64,000 nucleotides of DNA from Oceanobacillus jordanicus (GTDB taxonomy: Bacteria; Bacillota; Bacilli; Bacillales; Amphibacillaceae). How positions within the stretch are numbered: the first letter of the stretch is position 1; each line of letters opens with the position of its first letter. The translations under genes and the position numbers were made by a program. Positions 36,861 through 45,906 of the stretch are shown here, piece after piece. The notes beneath the pieces were generated by a model. The model did not search any database. It saw only the letters and a list, made by a program, of their open reading frames with translations, and was not told where the DNA came from. Where the stretch lies: contig NZ_JAIFZM010000005.1 in the NCBI RefSeq assembly GCF_022095695.1, positions 124,001 through 188,000 of the forward strand. The letters run 5' to 3'.

Positions 36861-37607
36861 TTACTCTTGATTTGATTCAGCAGCAGTCACTGTTTCTTCT
36901 TCAGCCTGCACTTCTTCTGTTTCTTCGCCTTGTTTCACTTCCAAAATAGCATCTGCCATTTTAGATGTCAAAAGTTTTACTGCACGAATAGCATCATCGT
37001 TTGCAGGGATTACATAATCGATTTCGTCTGGATCACAGTTAGTATCAACAATTCCGATAATCGGAATGTTTAACTTGTGAGCTTCTGCGATAGCGATGCG
37101 CTCTTTACGTGGGTCGATAACGAACAATGCATCTGGCAATTTAGTCATTTCTTTAATTCCACCAAGGAATTTTACTAGACGTTCTTTTTCTTTTAAAAGG
37201 TTTACTACTTCTTTTTTAGGTAGTACTTCAAAAGTACCATCTTCTTCCATACGCTCAATGTCTTTAAGACGGTTGATACGTTTACGAATTGTTTGGAAGT
37301 TAGTAAGTGTTCCACCCAACCAGCGCTGGTTTACATAAAACATACCAGAACGAGTTGCTTCGTCACGGACAGAGTCCTGTGCTTGTTTTTTTGTACCAAC
37401 GAAAAGTACAGTCCCGCCATTTGACGCGATTTCCTTCACGTAATTGTACGCTTCATCAACCTTTTTAACTGTTTTTTGTAGGTCAATGATGTAGATGCCG
37501 TTACGCTCTGTAAAGATGTATTTTTTCATCTTTGGATTCCAACGGCGAGTCTGATGTCCGAAATGTACACCAGCTTCAAGTAGTTGCTTCATAGAAATTG
37601 CTGACAT
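36861..37607 (-). CDS. rpsB: 30S ribosomal protein S2
   Basis: A late-assembling small-subunit protein that binds S1-like factors and the 16S rRNA. The 248-residue protein has the typical start [20 protein letters not shown] and [17 protein letters not shown] motif, and an acidic Glu-rich tail (about 222-248). It follows AGGAGGA. A promoter lies upstream at the end of swrB, so S2 synthesis does not depend on the flagellar operon. Confidence 0.98.
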   Translation of the reverse strand: MSAISMKQLLEAGVHFGHQTRRWNPKMKKYIFTERNGIYIIDLQKTVKKVDEAYNYVKEIASNGGTVLFVGTKKQAQDSVRDEATRSGMFYVNQRWLGGTLTNFQTIRKRINRLKDIERMEEDGTFEVLPKKEVVNLLKEKERLVKFLGGIKEMTKLPDALFVIDPRKERIAIAEAHKLNIPIIGIVDTNCDPDEIDYVIPANDDAIRAVKLLTSKMADAILEVKQGEETEEVQAEEETVTAAESNQE

Positions 37608-37754
37608 AATATCTTCCTCCTAAGGTTTTATTCCTCCGTTCAGGTCATCTTTATATAGAGACTGTTATACAGCACCCACTATACAAATCACGGAACGTGC
37701 GTGTTTTCGTACCTCGTTCATTAATATATGAACATAGTATTTACACCAAAAGTT

Positions 37755-37783
37755 AATATATCATACCGTTCGCCTCTAAGCAA
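37755..37783 (-). promoter_or_regulatory. rpsB: Sigma-A promoter of rpsB
   Basis: The minus strand has TTGCTT (37778-37783), a 17-base spacer and TATATT (37755-37760), directly after the swrB stop. It gives a leader of about 140 bases that could carry an S2 autoregulatory site. A second, weaker candidate (TTGGTG, 17 bases, TATTAA) follows slightly downstream. Confidence 0.6.
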
Positions 37784-37786
37784 GTA

Positions 37787-38242
37787 TTATTCACCATTTT
37801 TTGCATACAATTTTATAATAAGCTCAACTTCTGTCTTGCCGCAGTCCAATTGCTTTGCAATTTCGGTATTGCTTTTTCCCCTATGGTGCAATTGGAGTAT
37901 CCTACTTTGCAAGGATGCTTCCACTTGATCTTCCTCAATTGGGGCTGGTGGAGTATACGATGAATTCTCTTGTTCACTGTAATCATAGTTTGCTTGAGAA
38001 CGAACGGGTTCATAAGCAACTCCCTTAGGTACAGAAGTTGCCATATCTTCTTCGCTACTTATTGCTTCCTGTAATCGATCATTTTCCTCTTTTACTTCTT
38101 GAAGGTATGTTTCCAATAATGTGACTAACTCTTCTGTTTGTGTATCAGACTTTGGCTGGGATCTTTGCTTAAAAAGCTGAAATATAATAGTGAGTGTCAC
38201 GATATGTAATAAAAAACTAATAATCAGTAAAAAAGATTCCAT
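37787..38242 (-). CDS. swrB: SwrB-like swarming motility protein
   Basis: In B. subtilis SwrB helps activate the flagellar export switch. This 151-residue protein has one N-terminal membrane segment (about 4-23), a coiled-coil stretch (about 38-65), a variable linker, and a C-terminal helix-turn-helix-like segment (about 112-150: ILQLHHRGKSNTEIAKQL). Sequence similarity to SwrB cannot be judged beyond this architecture, but position between the flagellar operon and rpsB is the same. A frameshifted overlapping frame is a shadow. Confidence 0.75.
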   Translation of the reverse strand: MESFLLIISFLLHIVTLTIIFQLFKQRSQPKSDTQTEELVTLLETYLQEVKEENDRLQEAISSEEDMATSVPKGVAYEPVRSQANYDYSEQENSSYTPPAPIEEDQVEASLQSRILQLHHRGKSNTEIAKQLDCGKTEVELIIKLYAKNGE

Positions 38243-38261
38243 ATAATTATAATTCTCCCTA

Positions 38262-38558
38262 CTATCCGTTAAAATCTATCCTCTTTCCTAAAAAAGGGTG
38301 GTCATTTTTGTTTATAGATTGCTGTTCCTGCTCTTTCTCATTCTGTTCGGAGCAATTAGTACGTTTGTCTTCCTTTTTAATTTTCTCCGTGGTTTCAGAC
38401 CTAGTCACCTGTTTTCGCTTTTCCAGTTGTTGTTTTAACTGCACTCCAGCTAAGGACTCTTGAAAATGCTGGTTCTGTTTCATTTGTTGTTCTTGCATTT
38501 TACCTGCATCCTGTGTTCTTGGCAAGGCTACCTGCATTTCTATAGAACGCCAACTCAT
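38262..38558 (-). CDS. Small hydrophilic flagellar-operon protein, unknown function
   Basis: A 98-residue very hydrophilic protein I do not recognise. It starts MSWRSIEMQVALPRTQDAG, continues as a Gln/Lys/Glu-rich, probably helical or disordered stretch (about 18-80), and ends in the more ordered HPFLGKRIDFNG. There is no membrane segment. The ATG at 38558 follows GGGAAG by 7 bases; the frame opens two codons earlier. Its place between the FapA-family gene and swrB suggests a role in motility or in modulating FapA. The distinct ends suggest short binding motifs rather than a fold. Confidence 0.7.
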   Translation of the reverse strand: MSWRSIEMQVALPRTQDAGKMQEQQMKQNQHFQESLAGVQLKQQLEKRKQVTRSETTEKIKKEDKRTNCSEQNEKEQEQQSINKNDHPFLGKRIDFNG

Positions 38559-38592
38559 AACCACACTTCCCTTTTTGGGAGCAATCCCTGAA

Positions 38593-39966
38593 TTAGCTGA
38601 ATAATGGATGTGTTACGATTTCGTTCTTGTTCATCTCTAATCTTACATAATGCGAATCTGACTTGATCGCTTTTTTATATTTCCCAAAAGCAATCCTGAC
38701 GTTACGGTAAAGATTTTGCCTAACAGTAATGAAGGCCGTTTGTTCATTTCCTAACGTGACTTTAACCATTTTAAGACTTTCCGTGACGGTGGCAAGTTCA
38801 TTACAAGCTTTTTCATAAAGATTTCGCTGCCTTAGTTTTGTAATGCGTAATTTTACCTCGCTTGTTGTAAGAGATGTGTTTTCCATCCTTTTACCCAGTA
38901 TAGAGAGTTTCGCTATCTCATCTTCTAATTCCTTCTTTTTTCTAACTAATACTTGCTCTTTTTCCAAAGCTAGCTTGTTTATACCAAGGGAAATCTCTGT
39001 TTTTATAAGTAGTCTGTTGCCAACATCCATCGCTTCCACAAATTTACCCGCAGATACACTGCCACCAATAATATTACCTTTTTGGCAATAGACCTTTTCA
39101 CCTGCTGAACAAGTACTGTGAAGAATGGAGTTCTCTACAAAAATATCCTTTTCTGCCACCACGCTGCCCTGATTAATATACCCAACTCTGACTGTTTCTC
39201 CTGCTACTACGGAACCTTCCTTCTGACCTGCAAGTCCTTCTGCAATATAAACTGTCCCACCTGCAATGATGGTGGCCGCTTCCACTAGACCATAAATTTT
39301 GATGTCTGCTGTAGCCTTAACCGAAAACCCTGAGGGGACATCTCCGTGAATAATAATGGTCCCAACAAAGTCAAGATTGCCGTATTTCATAGAAAGTGTC
39401 TCATGCACTTCATAGACTGGATAAACATGTAACGTATTACCCATTATGCTCAGTTGCCCTTCCGCTTCCGCATAGAAAGATTGGTCTTCCTGATGAAATA
39501 CCACGTTTTTACCTGGTTTTAATAAAGCCGTCTTGCCTGGCTTGGCTCTTATTTTCTTGTTGAAAATGTTAATTCCATCTTCCTCATTTGTAGGTGGTTT
39601 TAATGTAGCAAGCTTCTGTCCAGTTGTTGCGGCAGGAATCCGCATAATATTGCGGAAATTTGCGTTGGAATCGCGATCTATTTCCGTAGTAAAGTTAGAA
39701 TGATAGACAATTTCCCCGTCTATTCCATTTATAGCTGGCTTACCTTCTGCAATCGTAATAGGAAAAGAAAGATCCTCTTTGGCTATAAGTTGTTGAAAAT
39801 AAGTTTGGTTAAGTCCATAGTGAATTTGCTTCTCTTTCATAAAGGTAATTAAGATTTCCTCATCTACCTTTAATTCCCTGTACATCTCCCTATCAAGACA
39901 ATCCAATTCAGCAGATAAGCCATCCTTCTCTAAAACGACTTGAAAGCATTCTCTTAACTGTTTCAT
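38593..39966 (-). CDS. FapA-family (DUF342) protein
   Basis: A 457-residue DUF342/FapA protein. This family is associated with flagellar assembly and polar placement in other bacteria, and its biochemical function is not known. The N-terminal region (about 1-90) is mixed alpha/beta. The middle (about 90-330) is Gly/Val-rich beta-helix-like repeats (for example GTIIHGDVPSG, AGGTVYIAEGLAG), and the C-terminal part (about 335-420) is a coiled coil. The ATG follows AAGGAG. B. subtilis has no such gene between sigD and swrB. The structured repeat at 39996-40258 lies directly upstream, so the transcript from sigD must pass through it. Confidence 0.8.
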   Translation of the reverse strand: MKQLRECFQVVLEKDGLSAELDCLDREMYRELKVDEEILITFMKEKQIHYGLNQTYFQQLIAKEDLSFPITIAEGKPAINGIDGEIVYHSNFTTEIDRDSNANFRNIMRIPAATTGQKLATLKPPTNEEDGINIFNKKIRAKPGKTALLKPGKNVVFHQEDQSFYAEAEGQLSIMGNTLHVYPVYEVHETLSMKYGNLDFVGTIIIHGDVPSGFSVKATADIKIYGLVEAATIIAGGTVYIAEGLAGQKEGSVVAGETVRVGYINQGSVVAEKDIFVENSILHSTCSAGEKVYCQKGNIIGGSVSAGKFVEAMDVGNRLLIKTEISLGINKLALEKEQVLVRKKKELEDEIAKLSILGKRMENTSLTTSEVKLRITKLRQRNLYEKACNELATVTESLKMVKVTLGNEQTAFITVRQNLYRNVRIAFGKYKKAIKSDSHYVRLEMNKNEIVTHPLFS

Positions 39967-39995
39967 CACTTCTTCTCCTTATCCTGTTTTTAAAG

Positions 39996-40258
39996 AACGT
40001 GTTCAAAAGGAGGATATAAAGGACCGAGGTCGGCTAAAACCACAACGTCCTGGGCCTGCGCTAACTCGCCCCACCGAAAAGATTTATTGCAACGCCGACA
40101 CTAACACGTCCTATGCGTCGAAGTTCAAGGCTGCGTAGCTTTGAGTACCGGGCTTACACAGGATGTGTTGACTTCTGTGTTGTCCACAGGACGTGGACGG
40201 TTTTAACAGAAGTTCAGTAGTACCGATGTGTCATTTATACCGGACTTTTTGAACAACC
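39996..40258 (-). repeat. Structured MITE-like intergenic repeat element
   Basis: This non-coding block of about 263 bp lies between sigD and the FapA gene. Its ends are imperfect inverted repeats: GTTCAAAA at 40001-40008 and TTTTGAAC at 40247-40254, with a further partial match GGAGGATATAAAGGAC against the reverse complement of the right end. TTTTAAAG occurs directly on both sides (39988-39995, 40259-40266), a possible 8-bp target duplication, or part of the inverted repeat. Inside are several stems: GACC/GGTC (40022-40031), TCAAGGCT with AGCTTTGA (40125-40144), ACACA/TGTGT (40156-40168), and a nested ACTTCTGT/ACAGAAGT (40171-40213) enclosing GTCCAC/GTGGAC. The interior is more G+C-rich than its surroundings. 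No open frame is supported. From memory it resembles intergenic repeats of some Oceanobacillus-type genomes; this is unverified. The rest of the sigD-fapA gap (40259-40317) shows nothing. Confidence 0.7.
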
Positions 40259-40317
40259 TTTTAAAGCATAAGTGTTAAACTTCTACTCAGGCATCTAGAT
40301 GTAAGAAGAATGGTTTG

Positions 40318-41100
40318 TTAGTTGACAGCCTGGATTTTTTTGAGCGTACTTCTTAATTTGACGATAGACTTTTTATGAATCTGTGAGATACGGGAAGTAG
40401 TTAGGCCGAGTACCTGGCCAATTTCCGTTAAAGACAATTCATCCTGGTAAAACAAACTGATCACCATTTGTTCATTTTCATTTAAACTGCTAATACCTTC
40501 TGCTAGTTCTTTCTTTAATTCATTTGAAAGAACATTGAGCTCAGGTAAAACCGTTGTTTCATCAGGTACAGCATAGCCGATTCCCTCTTTTAATTCACTT
40601 CTTCCATCTTTTGGTTTTTCTTCGATGGATAGGACATTCGCAAATAATGAATCATTTAAGATGGTTTCCACTTCTTTCACTCCCAGTCCAGCCTTTTCAG
40701 CTATCTCTTCCATTGTCGGCATGCGTTGGAGTGCTTGTTCAAGTGAATGGGTTAGCTGCTCCAGTTTTTTCGTTTTCTCACGTAATGATCTAGGAAGCCA
40801 GTCTTCTCTTCTCAACCCATCCATAATTGCTCCTCTGATACGGAAGGATGCATATGTATCAAACTTAAGATCTCGAGCTGGTTCGAACTTTTTAAGGGCA
40901 TCATATAATCCGAGCAATCCAAAACTCTTAACATCATCCCTATTTACACTACTCGGCAAATGACTGGAGATTCGATCAGTATGGTAGCTTACAAGATACA
41001 TATATGTTTGAATGAGTTCATTTGCAGCATCGTTATCCTTTCGGGTCTGCCAATCATGCCACAACTTTTGTTCATGAGAAGACTTGTTCACCGTCATCAT
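40318..41100 (-). CDS. sigD: Flagellar/motility sigma factor SigD (FliA)
   Basis: It directs RNA polymerase to late flagellar, chemotaxis and autolysin genes, and is held by FlgM until the hook is complete. Regions 2 (LGLYDALKKFEPARDLKFDTYAS), 3 and 4 (NENEQMVISLFYQDELSLTEIGQVLGLTTSRISQIH) are all present. The open frame begins at 41139, but the ATG at 41100 (MMTVNKSSHEQ) lies 5 bases after GGGAGGAG and gives about 260 residues against 254 in B. subtilis. It is the penultimate signal-control gene of the fla/che operon, so its dose depends on full-length transcription. Confidence 0.96.
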   Translation of the reverse strand: MMTVNKSSHEQKLWHDWQTRKDNDAANELIQTYMYLVSYHTDRISSHLPSSVNRDDVKSFGLLGLYDALKKFEPARDLKFDTYASFRIRGAIMDGLRREDWLPRSLREKTKKLEQLTHSLEQALQRMPTMEEIAEKAGLGVKEVETILNDSLFANVLSIEEKPKDGRSELKEGIGYAVPDETTVLPELNVLSNELKKELAEGISSLNENEQMVISLFYQDELSLTEIGQVLGLTTSRISQIHKKSIVKLRSTLKKIQAVN

Positions 41101-41139
41101 TAACTCCTCCCTCTCTACTATTAAACCAACTAGCTTCAA

Positions 41140-41637
41140 TTAAATCAGTTGTTCCTCTTTACTAGCTTTTTTTATTTTCAATTTACTTGTTTCAGGATTA
41201 AACTCTATTGTTCTCCCCACGTTGCCACCCGTATCGGCTGCGATAACTGGAATGCGCAAATCTTGTAAAATAGCTAAAACTGCTTCAGAATTTCGTGGGC
41301 CAATTCGCATAATGTCAGAATTAGAAGTGAAGTGAAACATTTGTGCCCCACCAGCCAGTTTTGCTTTTAATGCATACTTTCTAGCACCCTCGTCAATTAA
41401 TTTATTAACTAGGATCGGGATGGCAGTATCTGCATATTTATAAGCATTTAGTTCCGCCTGTTTTGCCAAATTAGAATCTGGTAGAAGGACGTGGGAAAGT
41501 CCTGCTATCCGCTTAACATCATCATAAATTACTACACCTACACATGATCCAAGTCCAGAAGTCCGGATAACACCTGGTGCTGTTACTATATTTAAATCTG
41601 CTATACCAACTTTCACTATAGAGTTAACCTCAATCAT
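41140..41637 (-). CDS. cheD: Chemoreceptor glutamine deamidase CheD
   Basis: It deamidates receptor glutamines and binds CheC, stimulating CheY-P dephosphorylation. The 165-residue protein has the papain-like catalytic pair Cys32 (GLGSCVGVV) and His49 (AGLSHVLLP). The ribosome-binding site lies within cheC, which it overlaps by 8 bases. CheC, CheD, CheW, CheB and CheY are all in this operon, but the kinase CheA is not. Confidence 0.95.
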   Translation of the reverse strand: MIEVNSIVKVGIADLNIVTAPGVIRTSGLGSCVGVVIYDDVKRIAGLSHVLLPDSNLAKQAELNAYKYADTAIPILVNKLIDEGARKYALKAKLAGGAQMFHFTSNSDIMRIGPRNSEAVLAILQDLRIPVIAADTGGNVGRTIEFNPETSKLKIKKASKEEQLI

Positions 41638-42265
41638 ATTCCGTAATTCCTAATGCATGAAATAACTTAGTGAGTGAAGCTGGATCAGGTATTAGCAAGA
41701 AATTCCCCTGAACACCTTTTTGCTCTTCTTGTTCATTAATTTTGGTATCAATGATAATGGCGTAATCTGAGACTTGCGATAACTCTAATAACCCTACTGT
41801 CAAAATAGCACCAGCCATATCAATACTTAAATAAGGTACAGAGGGCTGCATATTGATACTAGTAAAGTCTGACAACGCGGATAAATAAGAACCAGTCAAA
41901 ATATTCCCCGCCTCCTGCAATGCAGAGATAGCAAAGTCGTTGGCTGTCTCACCGAGTAAATTCCCTTTATTTCCAGGTACTATTTCATTAACCAAGAATT
42001 CCGCCTCTTCAATAGATAATATAAAATACACTGTCCCAGGTGCCTCTCCCTGTATTCGGAAAAACACTGCAGCAATTAGTTCATCAGGCCCTCCAATTAA
42101 TTCCATTACTTCATCAAAACTTACCACTTTAACTGAAGGGACTTGCATATCAATTTTCTTATTAAGTAATTTTGCCATGGAGGTTGCTGCATTTCCTGCT
42201 CCAATATTACCTATTTCTCGAAGCACATCTTTTTGTACGTTGGTTAGGTTTGTAAAGTCGTTCAT
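41630..42265 (-). CDS. cheC: CheY-P phosphatase CheC
   Basis: It removes phosphate from CheY in the adaptation system with CheD. The 211-residue protein keeps both family active sites, Glu17/Asn20 (EIGNIGAGN) and Glu118/Asn121 (QEAGNILTG), so it should be an active two-site phosphatase like B. subtilis CheC. It lies four bases after cheW and overlaps cheD. Confidence 0.95.
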   Translation of the reverse strand: MNDFTNLTNVQKDVLREIGNIGAGNAATSMAKLLNKKIDMQVPSVKVVSFDEVMELIGGPDELIAAVFFRIQGEAPGTVYFILSIEEAEFLVNEIVPGNKGNLLGETANDFAISALQEAGNILTGSYLSALSDFTSINMQPSVPYLSIDMAGAILTVGLLELSQVSDYAIIIDTKINEQEEQKGVQGNFLLIPDPASLTKLFHALGITEYD

Positions 42266-42268
42266 TTA

Positions 42269-42742
42269 TTAAGACCCTTCCACTCCATGTAATTCCTTCA
42301 TTTGATCAACCGTTAAAACCTTCTCAAGATCAAGAAGAATGAACAATCGATCTTCCATTTTCACAACACCTTCGATATAGTCTACATCTACAGTTCCAAT
42401 TACTTCAGGTGGTGGCTCGATTGCCTCTTCAGAAATATCCATTACATCATTGGCAGCATCTACGATCAAACCGACTTCCATATCTTCCAAATTAATAATA
42501 ATAATTCTAGTAGATTCATTGTATTCTGTTGCTTCGAGATTAAATCTGACGCGCAAATCAATGACTGGTGTTACAACTCCTCGCAGATTTATCACACCTT
42601 TAACAAAGTCAGCAGTTTGAGGTACTCGTGTAATCGGGAGCACCCTTTCTATTGCCCCTACTTGCTGTACTGATACTGCATACTCTTCATTCTGCAATTG
42701 AAAAATAATAACTTTTCTATTAAGTGAAGTTCCTGTTTCCAT
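42269..42742 (-). CDS. cheW: Chemotaxis coupling protein CheW
   Basis: It links chemoreceptors to the histidine kinase CheA. The 157-residue protein is a single CheW SH3-like domain (about 10-145) with the conserved GVINLRGVVTPVIDLR. Its ATG follows a GGAGG-type site. In B. subtilis cheA immediately precedes it; here cheB ends 97 bases upstream and the gap holds only an A+T-rich leader. Confidence 0.95.
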   Translation of the reverse strand: METGTSLNRKVIIFQLQNEEYAVSVQQVGAIERVLPITRVPQTADFVKGVINLRGVVTPVIDLRVRFNLEATEYNESTRIIIINLEDMEVGLIVDAANDVMDISEEAIEPPPEVIGTVDVDYIEGVVKMEDRLFILLDLEKVLTVDQMKELHGVEGS

Positions 42743-42839
42743 TTTTCACGCCTCCGTTTTTCTTTTTTATATTTTGATAATAAACCTAATTGGCAATTCT
42801 AAAAATACTTTTCGGCTATGAGACAAAGTCTATATACTC

Positions 42840-43892
42840 TTATACGTTCACCAGATTTTCAAGCGTATCAGCAACCTGGTTTAATGCCACAATGTGATTA
42901 ACACAGTTCGTTTTAACCGCAGATTTTGGCATTCCATAAATAACGGCTGTCTTTTCTGATTCCGCTATGGTTATTGTAGAAGGATCTATTGTTTTCATCC
43001 TCTTGATTCCGTTAGATCCATCGCTTCCCATTCCCGTTAAAATAACGGCAATTTTGTTTGTTTGATCTAAGTCACCTGCAGATTCAAACAACACATCAAC
43101 AGAAGGCCTATGCCCGTTAACTGGTTCTTTTTGAGATAATTCCACAACCATCGCTATTCCACGTTTTTTAACATGCATATGGTAATTGCCAGGGGCAATA
43201 TATGCTGTTCCATCCTCAAGGACTTCACCATGAACTGCCTCTTTGACATGAACTGCTGACATTGAATTCAGACGCTCTGCAAGAGACTTGGTAAAGCCAG
43301 GAGGCATATGTTGAACAATCAAAATCGGCGCTGAAAAATCAGACGGTAGGCAAGGTATTACTTGTTGTAAAGCGCGTGGCCCTCCCGTTGACGTACCAAT
43401 GGTTACAATCGTTCTGCTATATGTCTGTTTCCCGTTTTGGACAGGAATGTCAGTAGATTGTATCGTAGACTCTTCAGGTTTTTCCGTAATAGATACACCA
43501 GACGCTGCTATTACTTTACTAATAATTTCTTGTGTTATCTGACCATTCTCTATCGATAGATTTCCTGAAGGCTTCGTTATAAAATCAACTGCTCCATTAG
43601 AAATTGCCTGTAAGGTTTTGTCTGCCCCCTCTGCAGTAGCGCTCGATAACATTACAACAGGAACAGGGCATTCACCCATAATGTATTGAAGTGCTGTAAT
43701 ACCATCCATTACAGGCATATGAATATCCAATGTTACAACATCTGGTGACAACTTTTTTATTTTCCTAATCCCGTCCTCACCATTACGGGCTGTAGCAATT
43801 ACTTGAATACGTTGGTCTGATTCCAGCATATCCTTAATAACCTTACGCATAAATGCAGAATCATCAATTACCAGCACACGAATAGATTTCAT
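42840..43892 (-). CDS. cheB: Chemoreceptor methylesterase/deamidase CheB
   Basis: It demethylates receptor glutamates during adaptation when phosphorylated. The receiver domain (1 to about 120) has the acidic pair Asp10/Asp11 and phospho-acceptor Asp56 (DVVTLDIHMP). The C-terminal esterase (about 160-350) has the triad Ser168 (GTSTGG), His195 (QHMPPGF) and Asp291 (GMGSDG). Phosphorylation should come from CheA, whose gene is not beside it. Confidence 0.96.
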   Translation of the reverse strand: MKSIRVLVIDDSAFMRKVIKDMLESDQRIQVIATARNGEDGIRKIKKLSPDVVTLDIHMPVMDGITALQYIMGECPVPVVMLSSATAEGADKTLQAISNGAVDFITKPSGNLSIENGQITQEIISKVIAASGVSITEKPEESTIQSTDIPVQNGKQTYSRTIVTIGTSTGGPRALQQVIPCLPSDFSAPILIVQHMPPGFTKSLAERLNSMSAVHVKEAVHGEVLEDGTAYIAPGNYHMHVKKRGIAMVVELSQKEPVNGHRPSVDVLFESAGDLDQTNKIAVILTGMGSDGSNGIKRMKTIDPSTITIAESEKTAVIYGMPKSAVKTNCVNHIVALNQVADTLENLVNV

Positions 43893-43898
43893 AATTCG

Positions 43899-44777
43899 TT
43901 ACCTCTCTGTCATCAGTTGTTTTAGTTTTTGTAGGAAAGTCTTACGGCCAGATTGTTGAAAATCGTGCGGTAAATTATCCGTATAATGATAGGCTAGTTG
44001 TTTCATAGCCTTACTAACAGGAGCATTTTCATTATATATAGTATAAGGAATCTGCCGAATAACGGCTTGGGATACATGCTTATCATCAGGTAATATGCCC
44101 AGTGCATTCACATTAACCTCAAGAAAACGCATCACCACTTCACGGAACCGCTGTAAAGCCCGTTCACCTTCTTTTGTACTTGAAGCTCTGTTCATAATAA
44201 CTTTCATTGGCATGTCCAGGTTGTTGGATACGATATGTTTAATCATGCCATACGCATCTGTAATGGATGTTGGCTCTGGAGTAGTTACAACTATACATTC
44301 ATCAGAGGCCAAAATAAATGACATGGTATCCTTAGTGGCCCCCGCGCCCATATCGAAAATAATATAATCATAGGAAGAGACTAGCTTATGATACTGTTCA
44401 AAAAAATAATCTCTGCTTTCTTTATTAAGTGAAAACAATTCATTCAGCCCTGATCCACCTGCAATGTACCCTAACCCCTTAGGTCCCGTTTCAATGATAT
44501 CTTCAATTCTTTCATAATTTTGCAAGAGGTTAACAATTGACTTTCTTGCCGGCACTCCCATTAAAATGTCTATATTCCCCATGCCGATATCCAAATCGAA
44601 TAAAAGGACACGGTTTTTCTGACTAACTAACTCTAATGATAAATTGAGTGCTACATTAGACTTGCCTACACCGCCCTTACCACTAATAATAGAAACAGTT
44701 TTTGCTTGTTTTAATTCAGGTAAAGGGTTATCTTGTTTCAATTTTTTGCGAAGACTTGATGCTTGATCCTCAAACAT
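43899..44777 (-). CDS. flhG: MinD-like ATPase FlhG (YlxH)
   Basis: A ParA/MinD-type ATPase that works with FlhF in setting flagellar number and position and in C-ring assembly. The deviant P-loop GKGGVGKSN (33-41) follows the N-terminal FlhF-activating segment (DQASSLRKKL), and the C-terminal amphipathic helix region is present. The chosen ATG at 44777 (MFEDQASSLRK) overlaps the end of flhF by 8 bases and agrees with the family start; its ribosome-binding site is weak, so coupling to flhF is likely. Confidence 0.92.
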   Translation of the reverse strand: MFEDQASSLRKKLKQDNPLPELKQAKTVSIISGKGGVGKSNVALNLSLELVSQKNRVLLFDLDIGMGNIDILMGVPARKSIVNLLQNYERIEDIIETGPKGLGYIAGGSGLNELFSLNKESRDYFFEQYHKLVSSYDYIIFDMGAGATKDTMSFILASDECIVVTTPEPTSITDAYGMIKHIVSNNLDMPMKVIMNRASSTKEGERALQRFREVVMRFLEVNVNALGILPDDKHVSQAVIRQIPYTIYNENAPVSKAMKQLAYHYTDNLPHDFQQSGRKTFLQKLKQLMTER

Positions 44778-45906
44778 CTCGCAAACCATCCACAATGTAA
44801 TCACTTATCAGCGAAGGAGACAATTTTAATAGATCTTCAGGAACGTCCTGTCCATTGGTTGCGTAAGCAATTCCAGTCTGTTTGCCAAGTGATATATTTA
44901 GAAAGCTACCATATTGTCTGGTTTCATCAGTCTTTGTGAATACTATTTCTTTGATACCAATCTGAGAAAACTGGTCATAAATGGTAGTAATATCTTCTGC
45001 TTTTGCCGTTAGAGCTAATACAAGATACGTATCCATCTCCCATTCAGGACGAGTGGTTTCCTTTAGCTGTCTTATATACTGTTCATCTCGGAAATTTCTG
45101 CCGGCTGTATCAACAAGAATGACATCATAATTAGCATATTTTTCAAATGCTTGCCTAAAGTCATCTGCTGTATATGCAACTTCCATTGGCACATCTAATA
45201 TCTTGGCATACGTTCTCAATTGCTCTACAGCTGCAATACGATACGTATCCGAGGTTATAAGCGCAACTTTCTTCTGGTCCTCTAACATACATTTAGCTGC
45301 GATTTTAGCGATGGTTGTTGTCTTCCCAACCCCTGTCGGACCTACAAACTGTGCAATTTTCTTTGTATCCTCTATGCCTTTATATGGAAATCCAGAAAGC
45401 TCTGTCTTTAAAACCGTCGCTAAGGTGTTAACTATATCACGATAATTTACATTTTCTGGTTCTAGATCGCTTGCCTTATCCATTACTTTATCTACAAGCT
45501 GTTTGGCAAGAATTGGCTCTACTTCTTGTGCAATTAAGCCTTCATAAACAAGTCGATAGTTCATTGGATAATGACTGGTTTCATCTGTTGAGTAATGAAG
45601 CATTTTTTTTAGTTGCTTTATTTCCTCCAAGACAAGGTTATCAGAGTCTTTTTTAGGACCATCTTGCTTGTTTTCAGTTTTTGTTGTATTGGCTACTTTG
45701 TCTTGAATCATCTGGTTATTGCTTGGTCGAATTGGATCTGGATCATGTGCTGCGACCACTTCGATTCTGCTTTTTTTAAAAAGTCCTAAAAAGCCTTTGT
45801 GTTTTACCTCTTTGGAATTTAAGATAACAGCTCCTGTACCTAATTCTTTCCTTACCTGCTTCATTGCTTCTGGCATGGTTGCCGCTGTATATTTTTTTAC
45901 CTTCAT
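44770..45906 (-). CDS. flhF: SRP-family GTPase FlhF
   Basis: An SRP-like GTPase that marks the site of flagellum assembly. The 378-residue protein has a basic B domain (1 to about 115), an N domain and the G domain (about 180-375) with G1 GPTGVGKT (189-196) and the DTAGRNF motif. It overlaps flhA by four bases (ATGA) and flhG by eight, so the three are translated as a coupled block. Confidence 0.96.
   Translation of the reverse strand: MKVKKYTAATMPEAMKQVRKELGTGAVILNSKEVKHKGFLGLFKKSRIEVVAAHDPDPIRPSNNQMIQDKVANTTKTENKQDGPKKDSDNLVLEEIKQLKKMLHYSTDETSHYPMNYRLVYEGLIAQEVEPILAKQLVDKVMDKASDLEPENVNYRDIVNTLATVLKTELSGFPYKGIEDTKKIAQFVGPTGVGKTTTIAKIAAKCMLEDQKKVALITSDTYRIAAVEQLRTYAKILDVPMEVAYTADDFRQAFEKYANYDVILVDTAGRNFRDEQYIRQLKETTRPEWEMDTYLVLALTAKAEDITTIYDQFSQIGIKEIVFTKTDETRQYGSFLNISLGKQTGIAYATNGQDVPEDLLKLSPSLISDYIVDGLRDV

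Noticed and set aside
37813-38019. 68-residue minus-strand frame inside swrB
   Set aside because: Out-of-frame shadow of the swrB linker and helix-turn-helix region.
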